Below are positions 26,728 to 34,996 of a stretch of 64,000 nt of DNA, piece by piece; position 1 is the first letter of the stretch; the number at the start of each line of letters is the position of its first letter. The notes beneath the pieces are model-generated. The model was not told the DNA's origin. It ran no database searches and worked only from the letters and a program-made list of their open reading frames with translations. The stretch lies in assembly GCF_029893235.1 (NCBI RefSeq), contig NZ_JARXWE010000001.1, positions 62,001-126,000 of the forward strand, read 5' to 3'. The stretch is from Dysgonomonas sp. PH5-45. Lineage in GTDB: Bacteria; Bacteroidota; Bacteroidia; Bacteroidales; Dysgonomonadaceae. A program made the translations under genes and the position numbers.

Positions 26728-27693
26728 ATGAAAAGAATAGTATTTATTTTTCTTTGGATTAATGTTTTTTGGGTGGAAAAGGCATTCTCTGACGATAGAG
26801 TTGATTATATAACAAGTGGTTACTATCAATTGATATATGAGGCTGACGAAGCTTTATTAGATGGAGATGAAGAACTTGCCTTCGGCAAATACCAACAGGC
26901 AGAGAAAGTTACGCCTTTAATAGAACAGAATTTCTATTATGAAATGAGTCGTTATACAGACCTTTTATTAAAGTTTGGACAATACGATAATGCTATACAT
27001 TATATGAACATTTTAGTGTCGGAATATGGTAGGGACCCAAGTACTTTTTGGAATAAAAATGCTACGTATTTTGCATCGTTGCAGGAACATATTAATACAG
27101 ATTCGTTACTACTTGCTTTGAACCAAAAATTAGACGCTTATTATTCGCCCGAACGAAATAAACTTACAAATGAAATAGTCCAAATGCTTTCTAATGATGT
27201 TAGAATCAGAAATGAGGTTATTTCTAAATTGAAAAATAATAACGATTCGGAAATAATAAAAGATGAAATATTTATAGAGTTACAGAATGTGGATATACAT
27301 AATGCGAAACGAATATTAGAGATAATAAAAGATCATAGTTTCCCTAATCTGGCATTATATGGATATAAAAATTTAGAGAAATGCAGTGGACTACCTGCAC
27401 TTTTTCTTCATATTTCTGATAAAGAGAACATTAAGGGTTTATTTCTAAGAAATGTAAGAGAAGGAAAATGTTCACCTTTTGTATATGCAATAATTGTAGA
27501 TAGAGAGACTATGATGAGTGAAAATCCAAAAAGTTATTATGCTGCATACGAAAGTATTGATGACCAAATCATAGATATTGAGAACCTTGACAAGCGGCGT
27601 TTAGCTATCGGTATGCCAACACGGAAGTTTCAGCGGAAAAAACTGGAATGGACAATGAAGCAGGCTGCGGAGTATCCCGAAGCTAACGAATAG
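26728..27693 (+). CDS. Secreted DUF6624-like protein, tandem copy 2
   Basis: 321 residues from the ATG at 26728, with a signal peptide (MKRIVFIFLWINVFWVEKAF). It matches copy 1 in the first 60 mature residues (both DYITSGYYQ-like, then LAFxKYQxAExVxPL) and at the end (identical DIENLDKRRLAIGMPTR). The middle third is much more diverged. Copy 2 ends with an extra basic and charged tail. It is presumably cotranscribed with copy 1 and is followed by a terminator. Function is unknown. Confidence 0.8.
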   Translation: MKRIVFIFLWINVFWVEKAFSDDRVDYITSGYYQLIYEADEALLDGDEELAFGKYQQAEKVTPLIEQNFYYEMSRYTDLLLKFGQYDNAIHYMNILVSEYGRDPSTFWNKNATYFASLQEHINTDSLLLALNQKLDAYYSPERNKLTNEIVQMLSNDVRIRNEVISKLKNNNDSEIIKDEIFIELQNVDIHNAKRILEIIKDHSFPNLALYGYKNLEKCSGLPALFLHISDKENIKGLFLRNVREGKCSPFVYAIIVDRETMMSENPKSYYAAYESIDDQIIDIENLDKRRLAIGMPTRKFQRKKLEWTMKQAAEYPEANE

Positions 27694-27716
27694 TGTATTA
27701 TCCAGAATAAAAACCG

Positions 27717-27758
27717 AAAGCCTGCTATCAATCAAGAAAGCAGGCTTTATATTTTTTT
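27717..27758. terminator. Bidirectional terminator between copy 2 and lpxA
   Basis: AAAGCCTGCT at 27717-27726 pairs with AGCAGGCTTT at 27739-27748, followed by a T-rich tail. It separates convergent transcripts. Confidence 0.85.
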
Positions 27759-27783
27759 AGAAAAGTTGAACGGGAAATATTAT

Positions 27784-28566
27784 TTATAGATATCCTCTCA
27801 CAATGCCTCTTGGCGATTCTTTGATGAATCTTACAACTAAATCCATTTCTGGAGTGCGTTCAAAGTCTTGTTCTATTTTTTTTACTGCGTCACTAAAATT
27901 CAAGCCTGATTGGTAAATGACACGGTATATCTCCTGAATCTGGTTTATCTGTTCGTTTGTGAAACCCGAACGGCGCAGGCCTACCAAGTTGATGCCCGAA
28001 TAGGTTACAGGCTCGCGTCCGGCAATAACAAAGGGAGGTATATCTTTCCCCAGCCTTGTGCCTCCTTGTATCATAACGTGTTCGCCGATACGTGTAAACT
28101 GATGAACAAGCACCCCTCCGCTCAAAATCGCGTTGTCAAATATTTCAACTTCGCCGGCAAGCTGGGTTGCATTACCAATTATGATGCGGTTTTTCAGAAT
28201 ACAGTCGTGAGCAACATGGCTGCATGCCATAAGTAGGCAATTATCGCCTACCACGGTTTTGCCTTTTGCTGCCGTTCCCCGGTTTACGGTACAGCATTCG
28301 CGAATGGTTGTATTATCGCCTATGATGGCAAGCGTTTCTTCGCCTCTGAATTTTAAATCCTGAGGAATGGCTCCTATTACGGCGCTCGGAAATATGACAC
28401 AATTTTTACCTATGCGCGATCCGTATCGGATGTTGGCATTAGACATGATACGAGTGCCATCTCCAATTTCCACATTGTTTTCTACGTATGCAAAAGGCTC
28501 AATGGTAACATCGTTGCCAATGATAGCATCCGGATGAATATATGCAAGATTGGATATGTTAGACAT
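27784..28566 (-). CDS. lpxA: UDP-N-acetylglucosamine acyltransferase
   Basis: 260 residues of left-handed beta-helix hexapeptide repeats, with the catalytic His in CSHVAHDC, the entry IHPDAIIGNDVTIEPFAYV, and the C-terminal helical domain. It performs the first acylation of lipid A synthesis. It is the last gene of the lpxD-lpxC/fabZ-lpxA operon, 20 bases after lpxC/fabZ. Confidence 0.95.
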   Translation of the reverse strand: MSNISNLAYIHPDAIIGNDVTIEPFAYVENNVEIGDGTRIMSNANIRYGSRIGKNCVIFPSAVIGAIPQDLKFRGEETLAIIGDNTTIRECCTVNRGTAAKGKTVVGDNCLLMACSHVAHDCILKNRIIIGNATQLAGEVEIFDNAILSGGVLVHQFTRIGEHVMIQGGTRLGKDIPPFVIAGREPVTYSGINLVGLRRSGFTNEQINQIQEIYRVIYQSGLNFSDAVKKIEQDFERTPEMDLVVRFIKESPRGIVRGYL

Positions 28567-28586
28567 AAGATATGAGTGGTTTAATT

Positions 28587-29972
28587 TTATTTATTTTTGA
28601 TTATCTGTGCGGTAAATTCGGCTTCCGAAACAACTTTTTCTCCCACAAAAGCGTAGCCTTTCATGTTGGCTATACCCCGGCGGATTTCTGTCAGAAGGTC
28701 GAGCCTGAATATCAGTGTGTCGCCCGGAACTACCTTTTGTCTGAATTTAACGTTATCTATTTTAAGGAAGTAGGTAGAGTAGCGGTCGGCTTCTTCCAGT
28801 CCGGATAGGACTAAAATGCCCCCTACCTGAGCCATGGCTTCTACTTGCAGAACGCCCGGCATTACGGGTTCCTGAGGGAAGTGTCCTTCAAAAAACGGCT
28901 CGTTTGTTGTTATATTTTTAACTCCCACGATGTGTTTCTGACCTATTTCGATGATTTTGTCGACCATCAAAAACGGATAACGGTGAGGAAGCATATTCCT
29001 TATCTGGTTTATATCAAAAACCGCAGGCTCATTGACATCGTATATAGGCGGTTGAACGTCGTTCTGTTTTATTTGCTTACGAATAACACGCGCCAGTTTG
29101 TTATTGATATTATGCCCCGGACGGGTCGCTATAACACGGCCTTTTATCGGTTTGCCTATCAGAGCCATATCGCCTATTATGTCGAGCAATTTGTGGCGTG
29201 CGGGTTCGTTAGGGAAAAGGATGGATTTGTTGTTGAGATAGCCAAGTTCGGAGGCATCCTTATGAGGTACGCCAAGCAAATCGGCAAGCTTGTTGAGAGA
29301 CTCCTGATCGATTTGTTTTTCGTAAATAACAATCGCATTGTCTAAGTCTCCTCCTTTGATGAGGCCGGCTTCGAGAAGCTTCTGAATTTCCCTGACAAAA
29401 ACAAAAGTACGGCAACTTGCTATTTCCTTTTCGAAATCCTGAATATTATCGAGGCTTGCCGATTGGTTGGGAATATATTTCGATTCGAATTCGATGAACG
29501 AGTTTACACAAAAGTGATCGTCTGGAAGAAGTATAAGTTTAGAACCGGTTTCTTCGTCCATAACCTGTATTTTGCGGCGCACTACAAAGTAGTCGCGGTC
29601 GGCCGATTGCTCTTCCAGCCCAACACGGTTTATTTCTTCGACATACTTTATGGAACTGCCATCTAAGATAGGGAATTCGGGGCCGTCAACATCTATCAGG
29701 CAGTTGTCAACCTCCAAAGCATACAGGGCAGCCATAGCGTGCTCTACTGTACTTATCTGTATATCATTTTTTATGAGAACAGTGCCTCTCTGTGTTGCGC
29801 CCACATTCTCGGCAAGGGCATCTATGATGGGTTGTCCTTCAAGGTCTGTTCGTCTTATTTTATATCCGTGGTTTTCGGGAGCGGGATTAAAGGTTACTTT
29901 CAGGAATAAACCTGTATGAAGGCCTTTGCCTTCGAGAGTGAAGCTTTCTTTAATCGTTTTTTGTTTTTCCAT
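28587..29972 (-). CDS. lpxC/fabZ: Bifunctional LpxC deacetylase / FabZ dehydratase
   Basis: 461 residues. Residues 1 to about 310 are LpxC: ISTVEHAMAAL holds a zinc-binding His, GPEFPILDGSS is present, and HKLLDIIGDMALIG is the HKxxD zinc motif. Residues about 315-461 are FabZ: PHRYPFLMVDKI and EGHFPQEPVMPGVLQVEAMA hold the His and Glu. The fusion is the normal Bacteroidota arrangement. LpxC commits lipid A synthesis; FabZ makes the acyl-ACP substrate competing for phospholipid. Confidence 0.96.
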   Translation of the reverse strand: MEKQKTIKESFTLEGKGLHTGLFLKVTFNPAPENHGYKIRRTDLEGQPIIDALAENVGATQRGTVLIKNDIQISTVEHAMAALYALEVDNCLIDVDGPEFPILDGSSIKYVEEINRVGLEEQSADRDYFVVRRKIQVMDEETGSKLILLPDDHFCVNSFIEFESKYIPNQSASLDNIQDFEKEIASCRTFVFVREIQKLLEAGLIKGGDLDNAIVIYEKQIDQESLNKLADLLGVPHKDASELGYLNNKSILFPNEPARHKLLDIIGDMALIGKPIKGRVIATRPGHNINNKLARVIRKQIKQNDVQPPIYDVNEPAVFDINQIRNMLPHRYPFLMVDKIIEIGQKHIVGVKNITTNEPFFEGHFPQEPVMPGVLQVEAMAQVGGILVLSGLEEADRYSTYFLKIDNVKFRQKVVPGDTLIFRLDLLTEIRRGIANMKGYAFVGEKVVSEAEFTAQIIKNK

Positions 29973-30025
29973 CTATAAGTTTAGTATATATACTTTGATT
30001 GTTGTATTCGTTGGAGTAATAAATA

Positions 30026-31096
30026 TTATTCTTCTCCTTCCTTAACAGCATGAATATTAAGGCTCTTTAATCGTTCAAGTTCTTTTGTCAAATCGTTTAG
30101 CTGTTTATACATATCCGGCAATTTTGCAAAGATAATGCTACTTCTGAAGTAATCTTTTACAGGAATGGCCGGAGCGCCTTGTATCTTTGACCCGGGTTTG
30201 ACGTTGCTGATAATTCCCGATTGAGCACCGATACCGCTGTCGTCTCCAACAGTGATATGTCCGCCCAAGCCTACCTGCCCGCCAATTACACAGTTCTGCC
30301 CTATTTTTGTGGAACCCGATATACCGGCTTGCGAGGCCATGACTGTATTCTGGCCAACTTCAACATTGTGGGCTATCTGAATCAAATTGTCGAGCTTAAC
30401 CCCACGGTGCACGATAGTGGCATCCATAACGGCACGGTCTATCGTGGTGTTTGCTCCAATCTCAACATCGTCTTCGATAATAACAGCACCCATTTGGGGA
30501 ATCTTCTTGTAAGTGCCATCGTCTTCCTTTGCAAACCCGAAACCATCGGCGCCGATAACGGCTCCGGCGTGGATTATGCAATTTTTCCCGATTTTGCAAC
30601 CATAATATATCTTGGCTCCCGGATATACAATTGTATTCTCTCCGATTTCGACTCCCTCACCAACATATGCCTGAGGGTATATTTTTACATTATCTGCAAT
30701 CTTCGCATTATCAGCCACATAGGCAAACGAACCCAAATAGAAGTTTTTGCCTGCTTGTGCAGAATCGGCTATATACGACATTGGCTCTATCCCGGTCTTT
30801 TGAGGCTTGCTTTTTTCGACCATATCAAGTAAAATAGCTAATGCAGCATAGGCATTAGCAACTCTTATGAGGGTTGTTTTTACGGGATGTTCGCAAACAA
30901 AATCAGAATTTACCAAAACAATGCTGGCTTCTGTCGAATAAAGGTGATGCGTATATTTAGGGTTAGCCAGAAAACTTAAAGTACCTGTTTTCCCTTCTTC
31001 TATTTTAGAGAAACTACTGACTTCAACATTCGGATCGCCTTCTATTGTACCATTAAGAACGCTGGCAATTTGTTGTGCAGAGAATGATATATGCAT
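30026..31096 (-). CDS. lpxD: UDP-3-O-acylglucosamine N-acyltransferase
   Basis: 356 residues: an N-terminal uridine-binding domain ([20 protein letters not shown]), hexapeptide beta-helix with the catalytic His in [15 protein letters not shown], and a C-terminal helical extension. It adds the second acyl chain in lipid A synthesis. It is the first gene of the leftward lpx operon, 53 bases before lpxC/fabZ, with a -7 box at 31158-31165. Confidence 0.95.
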   Translation of the reverse strand: MHISFSAQQIASVLNGTIEGDPNVEVSSFSKIEEGKTGTLSFLANPKYTHHLYSTEASIVLVNSDFVCEHPVKTTLIRVANAYAALAILLDMVEKSKPQKTGIEPMSYIADSAQAGKNFYLGSFAYVADNAKIADNVKIYPQAYVGEGVEIGENTIVYPGAKIYYGCKIGKNCIIHAGAVIGADGFGFAKEDDGTYKKIPQMGAVIIEDDVEIGANTTIDRAVMDATIVHRGVKLDNLIQIAHNVEVGQNTVMASQAGISGSTKIGQNCVIGGQVGLGGHITVGDDSGIGAQSGIISNVKPGSKIQGAPAIPVKDYFRSSIIFAKLPDMYKQLNDLTKELERLKSLNIHAVKEGEE

Positions 31097-31157
31097 GTTT
31101 TCTATAAAAAAGTGCTTTTATTTTAGCTATAAAACTGCGAAATAATAAATAATTTTC

Positions 31158-31165
31158 CAAATATA
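31158..31165 (-). promoter_or_regulatory. -7 box of the lpx operon
   Basis: Minus-strand TATATTTG, 62 bases upstream of lpxD. No clear -33 element. Confidence 0.5.
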
Positions 31166-31217
31166 GACTTTTTAGTCCTAAAATATTTTGCAGATGGTGT
31201 TAATAATGCATTATTGC

Positions 31218-31712
31218 TTATTTTCCGAATGTTTTTTCAACTTCTAAAGTTCCGTGAAAAGTGATTGGTAACCGGGCTGCGTCTACTACTTTTAAGTTTC
31301 CGAATCCGATTTTCTGTGGGTCGAACTCTAAAGTAAACGTGGTTTGATGTCCCGAACGGGTTTTAACTGTGATAACCCTTTTATTCTTTCTGACATCTTC
31401 CGATTGAAAGGAAAATTTCTTTGTTTTAACATTGATTCCTGTACTGGAAGCTCCTATCGGGGCTTTATTCGATTTTCCCAAATAAGGCAAATCGGCATAG
31501 AGTTGTTGTTTTGATATTTTGAAGGTATAGCCGCTTTTTGCTACATCAACCGCCCGTTCGCCCATAGGGAAAGCAGTTGTAACTTTTAGCAGGTAGGTTA
31601 CCGAGTCGAGCTCGTTTTCTGTGTCGGAAGTTGTTACGTTAAAATTTTCGGCCGATATGTTACCTAAACAAATAGCAGTAAAAACAAGGCAAATAGATAA
31701 TAACTTTTTCAT
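31218..31712 (-). CDS. DUF4251 domain-containing exported protein
   Basis: 164 residues with a signal peptide (MKKLLSICLVFTAICLGNIS). The core (FPMGERAVDVAKSGYTFKIS, LPYLGKS, FSFQSEDVRKNKRVITVKT, ITFHGTLE) fits DUF4251, a Bacteroidota periplasmic family of unknown function with a beta-rich fold. It follows the membrane-protein gene by 65 bases on the same strand and could be the tail of the purD operon. Confidence 0.75.
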   Translation of the reverse strand: MKKLLSICLVFTAICLGNISAENFNVTTSDTENELDSVTYLLKVTTAFPMGERAVDVAKSGYTFKISKQQLYADLPYLGKSNKAPIGASSTGINVKTKKFSFQSEDVRKNKRVITVKTRSGHQTTFTLEFDPQKIGFGNLKVVDAARLPITFHGTLEVEKTFGK

Positions 31713-31777
31713 AGCGGGTTGTTTTTTTAAGTAGATTATTTCATAATCAGATAAAAATAGTGAATTTTATTTAACTA

Positions 31778-32779
31778 TCAATATACGAAATGGAAAAATC
31801 CGCAAAAAATTAAAAATATAATGACTACCGTATAAAAGAAATATATCTGCCATCGCTTTTGGGTAAGAGCAAAAAAGTGCGCGGCAATCATCGATAAAGA
31901 CAGCAGAAATATCATTTTGGTAAGCACCTGATTTATGGGTAAAAACAAATAAAGTATTCCGGAAGTAATGAGCAGAATATTGAAGAACGAGATACAGGCT
32001 CTTATCCTTATCTTGTCCTTAAAATTGTTCATATAGTTGTATGCCAGAATAATAGTAGATGTAATGATGGCAAAGCCCAAATACATATAATAGAACAAGT
32101 TTCCGTACAGGGATATAAGATTGGAGAAGTCTATTTCGGTCCATTTAACGAAAGGGGCATAAAACGCGTCTATGTTGTTTGTGTATACAAAATAGAATAT
32201 CACAATCCAGTAAACTAACCCTATACCTAACAAAGATGAGAGGATGGCTTTGAAGCGGAACGAGCGCATCAGAAGCAACCCAACCCAGAACAGGGGCAAG
32301 AACATCAGAACATCGGGAGTAAACAAACTGCCTAAAGCCAGATAAAACCCCATATATAGCGAATGCCTTGCTGAAATAGGGTTCTGATAAGCATCCAGTA
32401 ACTTGTCGAGAGTAAGCAAGAAGAAAAATATTGCGAGGTATTGGGGCGTAAATAAAGCAAACGCGGAGTCGGAACTAAGCAATAATATTGAAAAAGCAAA
32501 GGGTAGGGAAGTGCGGGTTCTTATCAGGGCATGTTTTGTGTTTATGTGCAACAAGAAGAACGAAATGCCGAAAGCACAGGCAAAACTTAGCACAAACGAC
32601 AAAAGCCCCGACGAAGTTATGATAGGTTCAATGGGGTTCCATAAATACCCGCCATCGTATTTCACTGTCGGGAAACGCGATGAGAAGCAACTCGCAAAGC
32701 GCATAACGAAAGCAAGTATGGTTGCCCAAGTAACAACCAATCTGCCTTCTGATATATATTTTTTGTACGATTTTAGCAC
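31778..32779 (-). CDS. Polytopic membrane protein (DUF6427-like)
   Basis: 333 residues with about nine to ten hydrophobic segments and short loops, no signal peptide. The layout (N-terminal YKKYISEGRLVVTWATILAF, central FTPDVLMFLPLFWVGLLLMR) resembles the DUF6427 family of Bacteroidota inner-membrane proteins, sometimes likened to glycosyltransferase-associated membrane proteins. I am unsure of the family name. It begins 5 bases after the purD stop, which suggests coupling to purD. Confidence 0.65.
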   Translation of the reverse strand: MLKSYKKYISEGRLVVTWATILAFVMRFASCFSSRFPTVKYDGGYLWNPIEPIITSSGLLSFVLSFACAFGISFFLLHINTKHALIRTRTSLPFAFSILLLSSDSAFALFTPQYLAIFFFLLTLDKLLDAYQNPISARHSLYMGFYLALGSLFTPDVLMFLPLFWVGLLLMRSFRFKAILSSLLGIGLVYWIVIFYFVYTNNIDAFYAPFVKWTEIDFSNLISLYGNLFYYMYLGFAIITSTIILAYNYMNNFKDKIRIRACISFFNILLITSGILYLFLPINQVLTKMIFLLSLSMIAAHFFALTQKRWQIYFFYTVVIIFLIFCGFFHFVY

Positions 32780-32784
32780 TTCGG

Positions 32785-34056
32785 TTATTTTAGGTCGAAC
32801 CCGATGTCTTTTCTGAAATATTTTTTGTCAAAATCTATTTTATCCGCATTGCGGAACGATACACTCAAAGCCTCGTCTTTGGTTTGTCCATAAGATGTTA
32901 CGGCAATAACGCGCCCCCCATTGGTAAGCAAACACCCGTCTTGCTTTTGGGTTCCGGCATGGAACAGTATGCTGTCGGTAACGGTATCGGCGTTTTTAAT
33001 CGGCTTTCCCTTCTCATAATCGCCCGGATAGCCGCCCGAAACAAGCATTACCGTTACGGCATAGCGGTTATCTATCTCCAGTTCCTTATTTTTTAAAGTG
33101 CCGGAGGTTACACCCTCAAGTAAATCTACTAAATCCGATTTTATGCGGGGCATAACGACTTCCGTTTCGGGGTCGCCCATGCGGACGTTATATTCTATAA
33201 CCATCGGTTCGCCGTTTACGGCCATAAGCCCAATGAAGATAAACCCTTTATATTCGATGTTGTCTTTCCGCAAACCATTAATGGTTGGGATAACGATGCG
33301 CTGCTCCACTTTTTCCATGAAAACTTTGTCGGCAAACGATACGGGCGATATCGCCCCCATGCCGCCTGTATTCAGTCCCGTATCGCCTTCGCCAATACGT
33401 TTGTAGTCTTTGGCAACGGGCAATATTTTACACGAATGACCATCTGTAAGCACAAATACCGAGCATTCTATACCCGAAAGGAATTCTTCAATAACGACTG
33501 TATTTCCTGCTTTCCCAAACATCCCGTTCAGCATGGCATGCAATTCTTTTTTTGCCTCGTCCAAATCCTGAACAATAAGCACTCCTTTTCCTGCCGCCAG
33601 TCCGTCGGCTTTCAGTACATAGGGGGCTTTCAGAGTTTCCAGAAAAGTGTAAGCGTCCTGAATCGTATCGAGTGTAAAGCTTTCGTAGCGGGCGGTTGGT
33701 ATATTGTGGCGGTTCATGAATTGCTTGGCAAAGTCTTTACTGCCCTCAAGTTGCGCGCCATTCTTTGAAGGGCCTATAACGGGAATATGGCAAAGCTGAC
33801 CATCGCCGGTAAAAAAGTCGTAAATGCCTTTAACCAAAGGGTCTTCTGGGCCTACCACCACCATGTTGATGTTATTGGCCAGCACGAAATTTTTTATTTT
33901 AGGGAAGTCCGTCGGTTTTATATCTACATTTGCCCCTAAGGTTTCCGTCCCGGCATTTCCGGGAGCAACAAAAAGATTTTCAACTTTTTTACTTTGTTTT
34001 ATTTTCCATGCCAACGCATGTTCGCGGCCTCCGCTGCCAAGCAATAGTATATTCAT
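32785..34056 (-). CDS. purD: Phosphoribosylamine--glycine ligase
   Basis: 423 residues, normal for PurD. The N-terminal [22 protein letters not shown]-grasp loop [14 protein letters not shown], and [15 protein letters not shown] are diagnostic. It joins phosphoribosylamine and glycine in the second step of purine synthesis. It is the first gene of a leftward transcription unit, isolated from other pur genes in this window. Confidence 0.97.
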   Translation of the reverse strand: MNILLLGSGGREHALAWKIKQSKKVENLFVAPGNAGTETLGANVDIKPTDFPKIKNFVLANNINMVVVGPEDPLVKGIYDFFTGDGQLCHIPVIGPSKNGAQLEGSKDFAKQFMNRHNIPTARYESFTLDTIQDAYTFLETLKAPYVLKADGLAAGKGVLIVQDLDEAKKELHAMLNGMFGKAGNTVVIEEFLSGIECSVFVLTDGHSCKILPVAKDYKRIGEGDTGLNTGGMGAISPVSFADKVFMEKVEQRIVIPTINGLRKDNIEYKGFIFIGLMAVNGEPMVIEYNVRMGDPETEVVMPRIKSDLVDLLEGVTSGTLKNKELEIDNRYAVTVMLVSGGYPGDYEKGKPIKNADTVTDSILFHAGTQKQDGCLLTNGGRVIAVTSYGQTKDEALSVSFRNADKIDFDKKYFRKDIGFDLK

Positions 34057-34086
34057 GATTTTATTTTAAAATTTCTCCGGTTGCTG

Positions 34087-34094
34087 CAAAGATA
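34087..34094 (-). promoter_or_regulatory. -7 box of purD
   Basis: Minus-strand TATCTTTG, giving a leader of about 25 bases. It is divergent from the deformylase promoter. Confidence 0.55.
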
Positions 34095-34169
34095 GTATAA
34101 CGATTGTTATTTTAAGTTGCCGGAAGGGATGTTTTCGTGCTCAAAATATATTTTATGTGGCATTATTTG

Positions 34170-34177
34170 TATTTTTG
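34170..34177 (+). promoter_or_regulatory. -7 box of the deformylase gene
   Basis: TATTTTTG, 23 bases before the ATG at 34201. It rules out the upstream in-frame ATG at 34117 and keeps the signal peptide within the transcript. Confidence 0.55.
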
Positions 34178-34200
34178 AAACAAATAACCTAACTGTGGTA

Positions 34201-34854
34201 ATGAAAAGATTTATGTTGCTGACACTGTGCGCTTTTGCATTGTGTTCCTTTCAAAATAAAACCAATATGACCAAAGAAGAAATAGAACTTATAAACAACG
34301 GAACCGCCCAAACCCCGTTCAGGGTTTTGCTTGTTACCGACGAGGCTGATGCCCTGTTCCTGCGCCGGCAGTGCAGAGATATAGAACACATAGAGGCAGA
34401 TAAAGACCTGCATTTTTTTATAGAAAGGCTAAAACTGACAATGGAACAGGAAAACGGCATAGGCATTGCCGCACCTCAGGTTGGTCTTGGGCGCAATCTT
34501 TTTCTGTTTACCCGGCTCGATAGGCCTGAATATCCGGTTCAGGTAGCAATCAATCCCCGCATCGTTGCCCACTCGGACGAAACGATGGATTTTGAGGGTG
34601 ACGGTTGCCTGTCGATACCCGATTTTAACGGAACAAGCCTTCGTTACCGCTGGGTAGACGTGGAGTATACCGATCAGGATGGCAGCCTGCACAAAGAACG
34701 GCTGCATGCCGGAGGCAGGGGCGACGATTACACAGGGGTTATCTTCCAACACGAATACGACCATCTGCAAGGAATACTGTTTACCGACAGACTGGTTCCG
34801 ACCCCCGAAGAGGAGGAACAACAAGCTTTTCCTGCCAATAGTATTTTAAAGTAA
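34201..34854 (+). CDS. Peptide deformylase with an N-terminal signal peptide
   Basis: 217 residues. All metal-site motifs are intact: GIGIAAPQVG, GDGCLSIP (Cys136) and HEYDH (His184, Glu185, His188). Deformylases remove formyl groups from new proteins in the cytosol and start with a YGDPxLR-like motif. Here that motif is replaced by TDEADALFLRRQ, and the N-terminus MKRFMLLTLCAFALCSFQNK is a hydrophobic export-like signal. A start at 34267 would remove it, but the promoter position favours 34201. A divergent exported paralogue is likely; a housekeeping def copy should exist elsewhere. Confidence 0.82.
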   Translation: MKRFMLLTLCAFALCSFQNKTNMTKEEIELINNGTAQTPFRVLLVTDEADALFLRRQCRDIEHIEADKDLHFFIERLKLTMEQENGIGIAAPQVGLGRNLFLFTRLDRPEYPVQVAINPRIVAHSDETMDFEGDGCLSIPDFNGTSLRYRWVDVEYTDQDGSLHKERLHAGGRGDDYTGVIFQHEYDHLQGILFTDRLVPTPEEEEQQAFPANSILK

Positions 34855-34895
34855 AAATTAAGAACATTTAAAGGAGATTGTTTAAAGGTATTCTG

Positions 34896-34903
34896 TACTT
34901 TTG
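34896..34903 (+). promoter_or_regulatory. -7 box of the PEPCK-fold gene
   Basis: TACTTTTG, about 93 bases before the ATG. The -33 spacing is poor. Confidence 0.4.
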
Positions 34904-34996
34904 AAATTCAAAATAAGATATTAGAACAGAATAAGCACAAATCAGTAATAACACGATACTCAAAAATAGGAGAATCAAATATTCACAAAATTTATC

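Noticed and set aside
28587-29972. LpxC-FabZ fusion as a novelty
   Set aside because: This fusion is the ordinary arrangement in Bacteroidota, so it supports taxonomy but is not new.
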